From positions 44,284,688 to 44,348,687 of the forward strand of contig NC_087069.1 of assembly GCF_963678635.1 (NCBI RefSeq): a DNA stretch of 64,000 nucleotides, in the 5' to 3' direction. The notes under the pieces are model-generated. The model had not been told where the DNA came from. It was given only the letters and a program-made list of their open reading frames with translations, and did no database searches. Position numbers and translations under genes: made by a program. This DNA comes from Symsagittifera roscoffensis (Eukaryota; Xenacoelomorpha; Acoela; Convolutidae). Positions 48,363-59,057 of this stretch are shown one piece after another (positions within the stretch are counted from its first letter, which is position 1; each line of letters opens with the position of its first letter).

Positions 48363-49412
48363 GTGGGTGAAGCATAAAATCAACAGTGGCTTTGAAGTGG
48401 TTGTAGTTTTGGGGCTTTATATGGTTTTATGAAATGACTGTCAATTCGATATTGGGTAAATGACTCAACTGTATTAAACAGCATAAATACTAGTGGTTAG
48501 AGTAGCTGACAATTCCATGAAGGGATCAACCCGGGAATGTTATTTCTTTTACCTAAAGTGTGTGAATGTTAACACCCACTGCTATTATCAACTTCCCTGT
48601 TTAGTCAACTTGACTAAATATTGAAAATATATATGAATTTTTTTGCCAAGTTTTTTTGTTTCAACCAAAATGGTAACCCACCAACCAAGTCAAGCAAGGA
48701 AGACCCACCAATCAAGTCAAGTCAAACATACCTGACAAAAATGATAAAGTGTAGTTGAGATTTTTGTTCATTTCTCAAATAAATTAGTATTCTATGACAA
48801 ATTTCACATATAGTTCAACAAAAGATTGATGCAGGGCCGTTTGGTACAGTAGGCAATAACTACCCGGCAGTGCTATTCATTAGGAACCTCTGAAACGCTT
48901 GCCCCACTGTAATGTTGGGTCAAAAATTTGAGATTTTTCATTTTTAGTACATATTCTTGTAGTGAAAAAAAAACAAAAATTACAAAAAAAACTTTTTTGT
49001 CTCCAAATCCAATGAAACCTGGTCCAATCAATTTGTCGTGATTTATTGGACAGGGTTGTAACCCATGTTGAAAAATTGAGAAAAAATACATATTTTGAAT
49101 TTTTTAACCATTTTAACCTGAAAATGAGTATTATTAAACGTGAAATCTGTTATAGACATGTAATTTTATTATATATAATGCTTTATACTGGCTCATACAC
49201 TCTCTAAAGTCCACTCCTAAGATTCCTGGCTAACCCCACCAGGCTGTAGACATATTAGAGAGAGAGAGAAAAAAAACAAAAATAGAGAGTGTAAAGAGCC
49301 AAAAGTAACTATGGTTGATTAACCGGCAGAATTGCTGGACCCATCCATAAATAGCTTTATTTTGAAAAAGCTATATCCCAAAAGGGATAATAATCGGGTT
49401 TATGGATCGTCA

Positions 49413-49449
<37 letters not shown>

Positions 49450-49891
49450 ATCTTTTTCTGTGTTAATATTTATATTTTGAAAACTGTTATGAAAAACATA
49501 ACAAAAACATTTTTATGTTTTTTGTTTCAACATGATTAGATAAAATCTTAGGAAGAGTATTCAGTTTATTTTTTTTTGATTTTTCGAAATGAGCATTAAA
49601 AAAAACTGATATAATAAAGTTGGATTTGACAAGAAATTTATCAAAATTTATACGTTTAGACTTTTATGCCGACTTTTTAAAGTTATTTTGATTTCTTTTT
49701 CTATTAATTTTTTCTTTTGTTTTTATTTCCTTTCTATTGATTGAAAACCACAAAGCAAACTTTAAATTAGAAAAAAATCATAAGCAAAACGTAAACAAAG
49801 ACTCAGCCACAATAATAAAAAAAATTATCAAACTAAATAATAAACCCCCAAACTGGTGCACTCTCGGTGGAAACATAGTTTTTTTTGAGTT
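48363..49891. repeat. Tandem repeat, first unit (A-X-B)
   Basis: A is 48363-48779 (copied at 49893-50309, offset 1530). B is 49602-49891 (copied at 50310-50599, offset 708). X (48780-49601, 822 bp) is present only in this unit. X contains inverted GGCTCATACACTCTCT/AGAGAGTGTAAAGAGCC sequences and a (CT)n run. No gene is seen. Confidence 0.95.
49414..49447. repeat. (CT)n dinucleotide microsatellite
   Basis: A run of about 16 CT units within segment X. A shorter GA run of opposite sense lies at about 49257-49270, so the two could pair. Confidence 0.95.
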
Positions 49892-49892
49892 G

Positions 49893-50599
49893 GTGGGTGA
49901 AGCATAAAATCAACAGTGGCTTTGAAGTGGTTGTAGTTTTGGGGCTTTATATGGTTTTATGAAATGACTGTCAATTCGATATTGGGTAAATGACTCAACT
50001 GTATTAAACAGCATAAATACTAGTGGTTAGAGTAGCTGACAATTCCATGAAGGGATCAACCCGGGAATGTTATTTCTTTTACCTAAAGTGTGTGAATGTT
50101 AACACCCACTGCTATTATCAACTTCCCTGTTTAGTCAACTTGACTAAATATTGAAAATATATATGAATTTTTTTGCCAAGTTTTTTTGTTTCAACCAAAA
50201 TGGTAACCCACCAACCAAGTCAAGCAAGGAAGACCCACCAATCAAGTCAAGTCAAACATACCTGACAAAAATGATAAAGTGTAGTTGAGATTTTTGTTCA
50301 TTTCTCAAAAAAACTGATATAATAAAGTTGGATTTGACAAGAAATTTATCAAAATTTATACGTTTAGACTTTTATGCCGACTTTTTAAAGTTATTTTGAT
50401 TTCTTTTTCTATTAATTTTTTCTTTTGTTTTTATTTCCTTTCTATTGATTGAAAACCACAAAGCAAACTTTAAATTAGAAAAAAATCATAAGCAAAACGT
50501 AAACAAAGACTCAGCCACAATAATAAAAAAAATTATCAAACTAAATAATAAACCCCCAAACTGGTGCACTCTCGGTGGAAACATAGTTTTTTTTGAGTT
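49893..50599. repeat. Tandem repeat, second unit (A'-B')
   Basis: A near-identical copy of A joined directly to B, lacking the 822-bp X segment. The junction is at TTTCTCAAA, immediately followed by the poly-A at the start of B. It ends one base before the next gene's stop region. Confidence 0.95.
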
Positions 50600-50600
50600 T

Positions 50601-51166
50601 TCAGAGATCTCTAAATTGTAGTTTGCGTTTTTTCGGCGCAAAGCAAGCATTGATAGGCGGCGTCTCAGCCACTAAGTTTGGTGCAGTGGGACTTTGACTG
50701 CCGGAAGAAGAAGTAGAAGAAGTATGCTGCTGCTGTTGTTGAGTGATTGAAAAAATATCCAGTTTTATTGGGGTTTTTGGGCGTCTGCTGGTCCTCATCT
50801 TTTCTTCTCTGTTGAATCTGGTGATTCAATCGACTCAATGTTCCAGTAGCTTTCTCGCTCTGCTAAATCTCTAATGGATCCTTCCTGATTTTCGTAAAAG
50901 GGGATCGATTGGCAATCGTAGTTAAACAGTATTTTTCTCGGTGAACGATCAAGGCAAGTAGGGTCTTGAATATCTGTGCGCTTCAGCGCAGGATACGATT
51001 CAGTCACACAGCAACTCTCGTAGACCTGTTTTCTGTTTTGTATGAGGATACCAATTTGATCTAGCAAATAGTTGGGTAACATCATATGGTTTTTAGTGAC
51101 CCATTCATCGAGTTCTCTGCTTCCTGGATCAAGATCGTTGAAAGGACTTGTTTTTCGATGACGCAT
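50601..51166 (-). pseudogene. Virus-cluster gene of unknown function with a basic C-terminus, one frame break
   Basis: ATG 51166 (MRHRKTSPFNDLDPG) opens a frame to a stop at 50795. A second frame starts at 50798 in the overlapping ATGA and runs to 50601. The two parts read as one protein split by a one-base slip: the second frame begins with a basic stretch and has a Gln run (QQQQQ), a Ser/Thr-rich linker and a C-terminal APKKRKLQF that resembles a nuclear localisation signal. Alternatively they are two genes with a 4-base overlap. About 187 residues in all. I do not recognise the family. It is divergent from the PC4-like gene, with a repeat-bearing 810-bp region between them. Confidence 0.55.
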
Positions 51167-51976
51167 TTTCCGTTCCTGTTGAACCACTACGATAGAATCT
51201 CTGGTATAAGTTTGGTATAATATAGCTTTTTCAAGAGAATTAATTGAAATGATTTGCAGTGGAGTTGCCCTCGTTGAAAATTTTGTATTGATTGATTTTG
51301 AGAGATTGAATAAAAATAGTGAGTAGATTTAGTTTGACCTACCACTTTTAGTTTTTTATTGCTGGTGGTCTAAGATTTAGCCAATTACCATAAATCTGGT
51401 TTTGTGAAATTTTAATATGTTTTCAGGGCTTTTGCAATTAAAGTAGAAATGTGAACGCTTTGAAAATTTATACTTCAAAGAAACAGCATGGCGCCTTTTT
51501 ATGATACCCTAAGCACAAAATGACAAAAAGTTTACACTTCAAAGAGATAACATGCATGCCGCCAGGGTAAAAACGTTGAGATTTATGAGCTAAAACGGGA
51601 ATTTGCCAGACAGATGCAAGCTAATGCTATCTCTACTTCAAATAGATGTGCATGACGCCTTTTTTTATGTCCCCCGGACGAGGGGCTTTAAAGGTCTCCA
51701 CTTCAAAGTGAGTACATGTATGCCGACATGTAACATTAACTGAGATTTATGACCCATTCAAGTGCTTTCCAGACAGAAATGACAGATGCAATAAACACGC
51801 TTTTATCTTATACAAATCCAATTGCAAAAACTAATTAAATTCTCCCGCTATAGGCTGAAGGGGCGCCATAAAAGTAAATCCACAGATATTTGTTTATCTT
51901 CTATCCAATTCATTATTCATTTCATTCTATCATAAAACAGTTGAACCAACAAGTCACTACCGTTACCACCAACACT
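51167..51976. promoter_or_regulatory. Divergent intergenic region with 163-bp-period repeats
   Basis: It lies between the minus-strand gene ending its 5' side at 51166 and the plus-strand PC4-like gene. Four ACTTCAAA...CATG...GCC motifs sit at about 51472, 51536, 51634 and 51700. Motifs 1 and 3 share a following CCTTTTTTATG, while motifs 2 and 4 share GAGATTTATGA and CCAGACAGA...GATGCAA. So two about-163-bp units are repeated, each with two sub-motifs. This placement suits a shared promoter or a replication origin with iterons. Confidence 0.6.
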
Positions 51977-52411
51977 ATGTACTCGTCGCTAGAAAATGAT
52001 ACAGACTTTTACGATGATTTTCAAGATATATCTTCGGGAGAAAAACGCATTGTACGGGTTGGAACGAAAACTTTTGACAAAACGGGTACATACATCACAG
52101 TTAAGTTATATAAAAAGAATGAAGATGGTGTATTTAAATGTTATCAAGCAGTGACCTTAACGACAAGAGAATTTGATTGTTTGGCAGATAATTATTCAAA
52201 GATTAAAAAATTGGTTAAAAAACAAACTGGTGAAAAGACTTCATCTTCTTCCTCCTCCTTCTCATCCTCCTCAGCTGTAAATGATAAACATCATAAAAGA
52301 CGATACACGTCAAAACGATTAGTCCCTCCCAAAAAAGAATGTGCTGAAAGTGGCGATGAAAACGATGCAGATGATGAATACTCGAATAATAAAAAGTGTA
52401 GAGTTGCCTGA
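51977..52411 (+). CDS. PC4-like ssDNA-binding protein
   Basis: ATG 51977 (MYSSLENDTDFYDDFQD) is preferred to upstream non-ATG extensions. The product has 144 residues. Residues about 22-78 match the PC4/p15 fold pattern: ISSGEKRIVRVGTKTF, then YITVKLYKKNEDG, then YQAVTLTTREFDCLAD, that is, three beta-strands and a helix that bind single-stranded DNA. A Ser-rich linker (SSSSSSFSSSS) and a basic patch (HHKRRYTSKR) follow, with an acidic end. PC4-type proteins act in transcription and replication. It is only 44 bp from the next gene on the same strand, so they may be co-transcribed. It is intact. The PC4 assignment is by pattern only. Confidence 0.6.
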   Translation: MYSSLENDTDFYDDFQDISSGEKRIVRVGTKTFDKTGTYITVKLYKKNEDGVFKCYQAVTLTTREFDCLADNYSKIKKLVKKQTGEKTSSSSSSFSSSSAVNDKHHKRRYTSKRLVPPKKECAESGDENDADDEYSNNKKCRVA

Positions 52412-52455
52412 AACAGAAAAAAAAAACGTTTGAATAATTTGATTTAACCAGCAGA

Positions 52456-53081
52456 ATGGTTGAAGCAATGTATGAGCAGTCGCCTGAATTTTTTAAAAAA
52501 TTTCGAAAGAATTTTAAATTTTTTATTCTGAACAACGAACCCGACGCCTCACAACTCCCTCTAAACACAAATTTTGCATTTGCAACCCACTCAATTCAGA
52601 ACGAGTCTTGCGCGCAATTGCTCGACAATGACCATCCCCACATCCATGTTCTCATCGAAGTAACCAAGGATTGTGTCGACGTAGTGAAAAAGATGACCTC
52701 AACCACTTTCGTTGTACCTTGTCTACTCTCATCTTTCAAGCATCTAATATTGGGTTGCAGTAAACTTCACCTATCGGGACCCCTGATGAAAAAATTAAAA
52801 ATTGCTGTCAACTACAACAATTCTATTAACAACTCAACTGAGATTGGTGGTGCTTCTCTACGAAGAAGATTGCCACAAGTTTGCTTTGCTTCACAAACTC
52901 GATCCATTCAAACTCAAACTGATTTAATCACTAATGTAACAACTGAACGCTTCATTATATTTTGAATGGTGATAATGCCGCCGAGTTTTCTAAAATTATT
53001 GATATCATTTTGAGTGGGTATGGTCGTTTAGAGATTGATTCAAATACTTTGTTTGTTAAATTTATAATGGAAAAAAAATAA
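52456..53081 (+). pseudogene. Virus-cluster protein with an H-I-H (HUH-like) motif, one frame break
   Basis: ATG 52456 opens 169 codons to a TGA at 52963-52965. From about 52953 a second frame (-1) continues for 42 codons to TAA 53079-53081 with coding-like composition (GDNAAEFSKIIDIILSGYG), so a one-base indel near 52950 probably splits a protein of about 207 residues. HPHIHVLIEVTKD at residues about 59-71 resembles the H-hydrophobic-H metal site of HUH nucleases, as in parvovirus and CRESS Rep proteins. The expected downstream catalytic Tyr motif and a helicase domain were not found, so this may be a coincidence. It has no other recognisable feature. Confidence 0.45.
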
Positions 53082-53207
53082 ACTCTGAAAACGGTTTTTA
53101 GAGCATGCGATAACGCCAGAGACAAGTGTTCTAGAGCAACCATAAAACATGTTTTTTTCTTAAAAATAAATTATAAATCATTAAAGAAATGCATCAGTAT
53201 CACAAAG

Positions 53208-53435
53208 TTATAACATGATATGTTTAGCAAAACGCATCATGTCATGGTCATTAACCTTGAAACCTATAGGAAATTTAGATGAAATTATAACATGAGCAAC
53301 ATAAATACAATAAAGTCCGCACAAGACCGAGTTAGCTGATTGGATTGGTTTATTCATCAGTATTTGGTTTCCCTCATGGATAGAACGTCTCATATTTTTG
53401 TATACATGTGGATAGTTGTGTAGGCTTCGTCCAAG
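53208..53435 (-). CDS. Adenain-like cysteine protease, C-terminal fragment
   Basis: About 75 residues run from the N-gap to a stop at 53208. The segment PIQSANSVLCGLYCIYVAHV holds the nucleophilic Cys in a CGLYC context, preceded by a Q-S-x-x-S stretch, as in adenovirus-type and Polinton maturation proteases. The His and Asp/Glu part would lie upstream, in the 200-base gap or beyond. What follows the gap (53636 onward) is a tandem repeat, so the apparent continuation there is probably not protease. It converges with the H-I-H gene (126 bp apart). Its role would be virion protein processing. Confidence 0.8.
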   Translation of the reverse strand, partial: LGRSLHNYPHVYKNMRRSIHEGNQILMNKPIQSANSVLCGLYCIYVAHVIISSKFPIGFKVNDHDMMRFAKHIML

Positions 53436-53635
53436 NNNNNNNNNNNNNNNNNNNNNNNNNNNNNNNNNNNNNNNNNNNNNNNNNNNNNNNNNNNNNNNNN
53501 NNNNNNNNNNNNNNNNNNNNNNNNNNNNNNNNNNNNNNNNNNNNNNNNNNNNNNNNNNNNNNNNNNNNNNNNNNNNNNNNNNNNNNNNNNNNNNNNNNNN
53601 NNNNNNNNNNNNNNNNNNNNNNNNNNNNNNNNNNN
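53436..53635. other. Assembly gap (200 N)
   Basis: Exactly 200 N, a conventional placeholder, so the true distance is unknown. It breaks the protease gene and may hide the end of the virus-like cluster. Confidence 0.99.
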
Positions 53636-53636
53636 G

Positions 53637-54005
53637 GCCAGTAATTCTGGATTGCGTCAATCGCAAATACTGATTTGGAAGCATAACGCCGAATAAATTC
53701 AGTAATTGTAATTGTAGTCATTGGGTTGAGAGTGTTTGGAAACACAACCTACAGCATATCGCCAAATTAGGTCAGTATTGGGATTCCATCGAACCCAAAT
53801 ACTGGTCAGTATTTGGGATTGATGGAATCCCAAAAATTGGAATAATATGGAATAAATGTGGAATAAACTCATTATTTGGAGTCATTAGGTTGAGAGTGAT
53901 TAGAAACCCAACGCAGAGCAAATTGTCGAATTAGTTCAGTATTCGGGATTTCATCGATTCCAAATACTGGTCAGTAATTGTGGTTCCATTAGTCACAAAC
54001 ACTGA
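53637..54005. repeat. Diverged tandem repeat with internal palindrome
   Basis: Units of about 170 bp share GTCAGTAATT, CAAATACTGAT, GTCATTGGGTTGAGAGTG and CGCCAAATTAG-type blocks. A 27-bp arm (TTGGGATTCCATC...CAAATACTG, starting about 53777) faces its reverse complement CAGTATTTGGGATTGATGGAATCCCAA, with two or three mismatches. The array borders the gap and may mark an element end or a satellite. Confidence 0.8.
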
Positions 54006-54084
54006 TCTAGTAAATTCCTATTCTAGTGAAATCAAATAGTGTAATTAGAAGATATAATTTTACCACGCGACTACATATATGCAT

Positions 54085-54360
54085 ATATATGTAAACGGAA
54101 TCTGCAAACAAAATGCGGATTCCACTTACTATTTGCGGATTCCATGTGCGCTTTGCGGATCCGCAACAGCTCAATTTAACTCTACACATGTCTTGTTGTT
54201 TGTTTGTGGACTCCACAAACTGTTAGCGATTAAGGCAGAACAGTGTTTTAAGTATTTGTTAGTGGAACCTATTACAGCAAAGAAGATCAAAGAAAAGCGA
54301 TGATGTGGATTCCGCGACAAGTCTGAATTTGGCCTGTTGCGGAATCCGCATACAATGCAC
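54085..54360. repeat. GCGGATTCC-rich repeats
   Basis: Repeated GCGGATTCC / GGAATCCGC in both orientations (for example GCGGATCCGC at about 54155 and TTGCGGAATCCGCAT at about 54337). No gene seen. Confidence 0.6.
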
Positions 54361-54550
54361 AGAATGCACAGTTTGGCCTCGTAATGTCGCTGTTTGAGGG
54401 CGAGGCAACAAAACATTGCTTGGAAAAATAACCAAAAAAATTGCATGTAGTTTTTTAAGCAGGTGTAAAACAGCGGTTCTCTGTGCTGATTTGAACAGCT
54501 TGTATGTTGGTCCTTTTTCTAGTGGATAAAAATTTCTTTGACATTTTCAG

Positions 54551-54761
54551 GGGAAGTTTGAGAAACGTGCAACAAATTGGAATCGAATTTCATGACATGA
54601 CAACCTACATTCGAAGTTATGTCGAAATAGTTCAGCAGCTGTACAAAATTGGCTTCAAAACTATAGCCTGGGATCCAAATATGTCCACTCGGCCTAAAAT
54701 TGGAGAACCTTTTAATTTTTTTGAGGTTGTCTTCAGAAAAAGCGAACTCAATTGCAAATAA
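54551..54761 (+). CDS. Terminal exon of a METTL24-like methyltransferase
   Basis: It follows a good acceptor (TTTGACATTTTCAG) and runs about 70 codons to a stop. GSLRNVQQIGIEFHD, then LYKIGFKTIAWDPN and FFEVVFRK match the end of the METTL24-type methyltransferase-like domain (the last strands: I-E-x-H, L..GF....W.PN, F.E.VFRK). The SAM-binding part would be in upstream exons, which I cannot find in the window. They may lie beyond the virus-like cluster, or this is a fragment. AATAAA at about 54806 is a plausible poly(A) signal. It is on the strand opposite to the lipase gene. Confidence 0.55.
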
Positions 54762-56742
54762 CTGGCCACTTTCATATTTATAGTCATGGTCAAATTGTAT
54801 AGCTAATAAATTCAGTTAAAATTGTTATGTAAAAATTAGACTATGTCTAACCAATCCCAATCGAAACGACAAAGAAGACTAATTTGCCTTCTGACTACAT
54901 TAATGGTTTCGTTCTTAATTATAAACCCGCGTAACCAGTATTTTACTACAGATCTACTATGAGAGAATAGGAAAAATGATACCCCCCTCCCCCCCTCGTC
55001 ATGGCACCTAGTTACGAATCCCTCTATAAAGAAATAAATCAACGGTTAAGCTTATGATAGTTTTGTACCTAGCAACGAATCCCCCCTTTTTGCAAAAGGG
55101 GGGAATTGTCTAACAGAGATCCGCTGTTTTGATAATTTGAATGTTCTAGGGCTGAATCAGTTAGCAAAACCAAAGTTGGCTAAACAAAAAAGAGCTAGAA
55201 AAACTTACACGTGTCCAGGACCTTCCTATTTCTCCGCTCCCTTTACGTTGGTACGAAAAATCCTAATGCCATAAAAACTGGCACTCGTACTACTTGGGTA
55301 CTTTTCTGCCCACCCCCACCTGAAAAAAAATCAAATCGGAAGAGGTAATTGAAAGCTTTTCTTTATCCAAGCGACGAAATTGCAAGAAAAGCTTCTCCTG
55401 ATATTTGAGATTTGAGTCATCATAGTACGTTCCGACCAAGTGAAGAATGTCCCCACAAAATCAATTAGGGAGGAGACCATTCACTTGGTCAAAAAAATGT
55501 GTTTCAGCCAATCAGACTTGAGAAGTTACCGAACTTACTGATCGAATTTGCCATTTAATTTTAAGGGGGGCGATTGTTCACTTGGTTTATTCAGGGAAGA
55601 ATTAGTTTGCATGGGCCGTACGTTCTCCTCTCTATTAACACAGTTGTGTTTATAAAAAATTAAATTGTCACCTAACTTCAATAATGAGTTGGTAGAGCAC
55701 AATTTTTTTCAACAGTCGACACAGTTTTTAAAAGTGTCTTTGAAACTTAGAAAAAAACACAGCGACAAAACGTTTACTGAAATTGAAGTTTAAAACAAGC
55801 TATGCTTTTTCGTATAATAATAGCCTCTTGTGGGGAAGCCAATACGTTCGAAAACAACCTTTTGTACAATGAATGAAAAAATAAACTAGAAGCTCAGGTG
55901 GTATGAATCGTCAAAATTAGCTCTGACAAAAACTTTAATTAATTATCTTGCCGTACCATTCAAAAAAAAGAAGAAGAAGTGATATAAAAAAGAACAAAAC
56001 TCGGATCTCTAGTTTACAAATGTCAAGAAGTCTACTAAAAACACACAAAAAAATTGATTTAAAGGCCTAAAATCAAATTGCGTAATTCTTTTCATATTCT
56101 TCTTTAAGCAGGCTGTTTCCTCATATTAATACGTTAATAGTCGCTAATCATAATACTTTGTTTTGCACGTTACAATACGTCAGATAGACAAAATTTCAAT
56201 TTTTTTTCGTTTTTCCTTCGAAATTTGTAACACTTTTTAAAATAAAATGAAAAACTATAAGCTGAGACGTCAAATACACTCAGAACAATAACGAACTTAT
56301 CCTGATTCGAGCAGTTGGTTTTGTTTTTGGATCAGTTTGCTTTAAACGTTTATTTAACTGTTACTAACCAGATCTTGAAGTTTTCTTATGCTCGATTTGA
56401 GAAAATTCCGTTAATATTGTTTGCTGGTAACTTCTTTGCAAAACGATCAGCGCCCGTCTATCCTTGTGAAAAGTTAAACTGGCGTAAAAAATGGCTGTTT
56501 TTGGTTTCGTTTTGCATCGGATTTCCTTTGAAAGGAAATCAAAAAATATTAACGATAAATTTTAAAATGACATTTTTTTCTATCTCATTCAATTGGGGTT
56601 CATGTTCCAAATTTTAAATCTATAATAAGATTTGAAGTAACACAAAAAACAAAATATATATCAGATGCATCCTTAACTTCCCAAACTGAACTATGATTTA
56701 TTATGCTTGAAATCATACTAGCACCAGCAGAGCTTTTGGTCA
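54762..56742. other. Intergenic region, nothing coding recognised
   Basis: It contains a perfect hairpin CCCCCCTTTTTGCAAAAGGGGGG (about 55083-55105) and C-rich runs near 54984. The 100-codon open frame at 56315-56617 has no recognisable feature. Confidence 0.5.
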
Positions 56743-57040
56743 GAGTTGCTCACTTTTGTACAAAAATGAAAAAAATTGGAGCGGAAAGTAACGAAAAGGG
56801 CAGACTATTACTTGAATTGATTCAAAACAAAGATTTTGTTTTCATTTTTGAACCAGTGAAAAAGAAGTAAATTGATCCAACACGACACCCTGGAAATCGC
56901 CAATGAGTTAAGCAGAAAAGAAATTGAACAATCAATGAAAACTTTTGATGCAGAATAAAATTATAATGAAAGTAGAAATTGATTTTAAGAGAATGGAAAA
57001 AGAAAAAATCTTTTTCCAAAAACAAAATTAAAAACCAACG
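56743..57040 (+). repeat. Dispersed repeat family 1, copy 1
   Basis: Collinear with 60970-61345. Shared blocks include TTGCTCACTTTTGTACAA, GATTTTGTTTTCA, GAAGTAAATTGA, ACACGACA...TGGAAATCGC and ATGAAAACTTTTGA. Divergence is high. No ends or target duplications were identified. Confidence 0.7.
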
Positions 57041-58384
57041 TCATATCAAAAGATCAACTTATATTCAGCGATAAAATAATTTTCTCTGATCAAACAAAAT
57101 TCAAATTATTGTCATAAAATATGAAAAAAGTGTTTCCAAAAAACACTGCTCAAAAAACGAGTAGTTGATAGTTTGAAAAAAAATGTAGATTAAGTAAATT
57201 TTTGATTTTCTGGTCAGCTTTGAACACATTTATGACAATTTTTCAAGAGAAAATTCACAAAAAAAATTAATGGATCTAAACTATTTAGCATTTCATCGCC
57301 AGTGGAAAAAAAGGATTAATGAAAAAAAAATTGTTTTTGACCCAAAGGTCAAGTTGAAATCAGTTTTCAATGGCCCTGATAATTTGTATCTGCGTAACTT
57401 TCAATCAAAAAACTGATTTCCGATTTCCAATTGCACTATGGTTCTTTTAGCAAAAGTAAAAGTTTTGCAATGCCATCCTTTAACTCATCTAATACTGTCA
57501 ATTTGTCCCCAAAAACGTTTTCAAACACATTTTGATGGAATCTTATATTAAAAAAAAACTTCGATATATTGGTAAGTGACAATTGATTACTTTAGCCATT
57601 CCTGAATCTTCAATTAAACGAATTAGCAGCTGGCATAAAAATACAATTTAATGAACTAATAAGTTTTTGGGACATTTAGAATATGCCCTCTGAAGCAGAT
57701 TAAAAAATATAGTCTAATTTGAAACAAGTTACTTATAGGAGAAGGTTCTTGAAATTATAAGTGCCATTACAAAAAGAGAAAAAATTGAAATGGGTCAGAG
57801 TTAGTTTCCTTCTGATCTGAAACAGAAAAAAAAACGGTTTTTCAACAACAACTCCAGTGGTATTTAAACGCACCTACAGAAAAAATCAAACATATGATAT
57901 TTCGGCAGATTTTCTAATTTAGTTTTTAAAATAACAATCGAGATATACGTAGAAAAATCCCGTAGCAACAAGAATTCGTATACGTCTCTAGAATTTTTTT
58001 GTCAATTTGCAATTGTTTTTGCAGAAAAAAAACCTTGAAACTTTTTTTGAAAGTCTCATCGACCTATTCAGCTTTTTGTAAAGAGCAAAAACATGGCATT
58101 TTGAATTTAGTTTTTTTAGAATGCCCGAAATTTAATGCAATTAAGCTGAATAATTTTTAAAATAGTAGTTTTTGAAACCTTAGTGACTGATCAACCCGAA
58201 AAAATAAATTGCATTTTTAGGCTAAAAAGATAACAGGCCGATTGATGAAAACTGACTGACTGCAACATAATGAAACAATATCCAACCCAATGTTTAGAGG
58301 GAGATCGTTCAATTGGTTTGAACTTTTGATATACTAGATTCAATTGTAAAAAAAGATATTTCACTTGTCACAGTATACTTGGCA
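57041..58384. other. AT-rich stretch, nothing recognised
   Basis: Dense poly-A and poly-T, no open frame of note and no conserved motif. Confidence 0.5.
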
Positions 58385-58560
58385 AGGTTAATTGACGCGC
58401 TATGTAATTCGTGCTATTAATGCGTATGTGGCGATTTAGTCCTTCTCAGAATCCTTCCGAATCATTTTGCTGCAGGCTATTTATTTTTTAAAACGTTGAT
58501 AGACGCTATTTACAACGCATTGTACGTTACTTTGCGTCAGATGAAGAAAGTTTCATATCT
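58385..58560. repeat. Dispersed repeat family 2, copy 1
   Basis: Related to 63340-63500: AATTGACGCGCTA / AATTAACGCGCGA, CGTGCTATTAATGCG / CGCGCTATTAACGCG, GATTTAGTCC / GATTTAATCC, then TTCCGAATCATTTTG / TTCCAAAATGG. The CpG-containing core is unusual here. Confidence 0.6.
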
Positions 58561-59057
58561 GAAAAAAATATATTCATTTATTGTCAATCGATTGTTAGTT
58601 CTTAGAACACAAATGCTCCACAATGATTCGAGTGTTGATTTGATTTCCAGGTCAACTTAATTTTTTTAAATGTTCATAATCCTGTTACTAACCAATTTTT
58701 GATATTTAGTTATCGAGTTGGAAAATTTTTCAAAACTGAATTTTTGTATTTTTTTGCTAACTTTTATCTGTGCAACTTGATCAGTACTGGCTATCCTTCT
58801 TCAAAAATATATATATTGACAAATTAATCAGCTCTTTTTGGTTTGATTTTGCAGGATAATTTGTTTAAAAGGCTATCAAAGCAATCTAAGACAAACTAAA
58901 TTAATTTTCATCTTCTTTCGCATTTAATAGTAAAATAGTCAAAACTCAGATTTTAAAATTTTTAAATGCTAAAAAAATTATAATTATTATCGCGCATCAA
59001 TTGCCTGTCGATGAGTTTCGTTTTCTCATTCTGATTTTTGAACTCCTACTTCTGAAT
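58561..59057. other. AT-rich stretch, nothing recognised
   Basis: It lies 3' of the charged terminal exon on the minus strand, so it may contain that gene's 3' UTR. Confidence 0.4.

Noticed and set aside
53636-53745. N-terminal part of the protease across the gap
   Set aside because: This sequence aligns with the tandem repeat at 53966-54005, and the gap length is arbitrary, so the frame continuity is meaningless.
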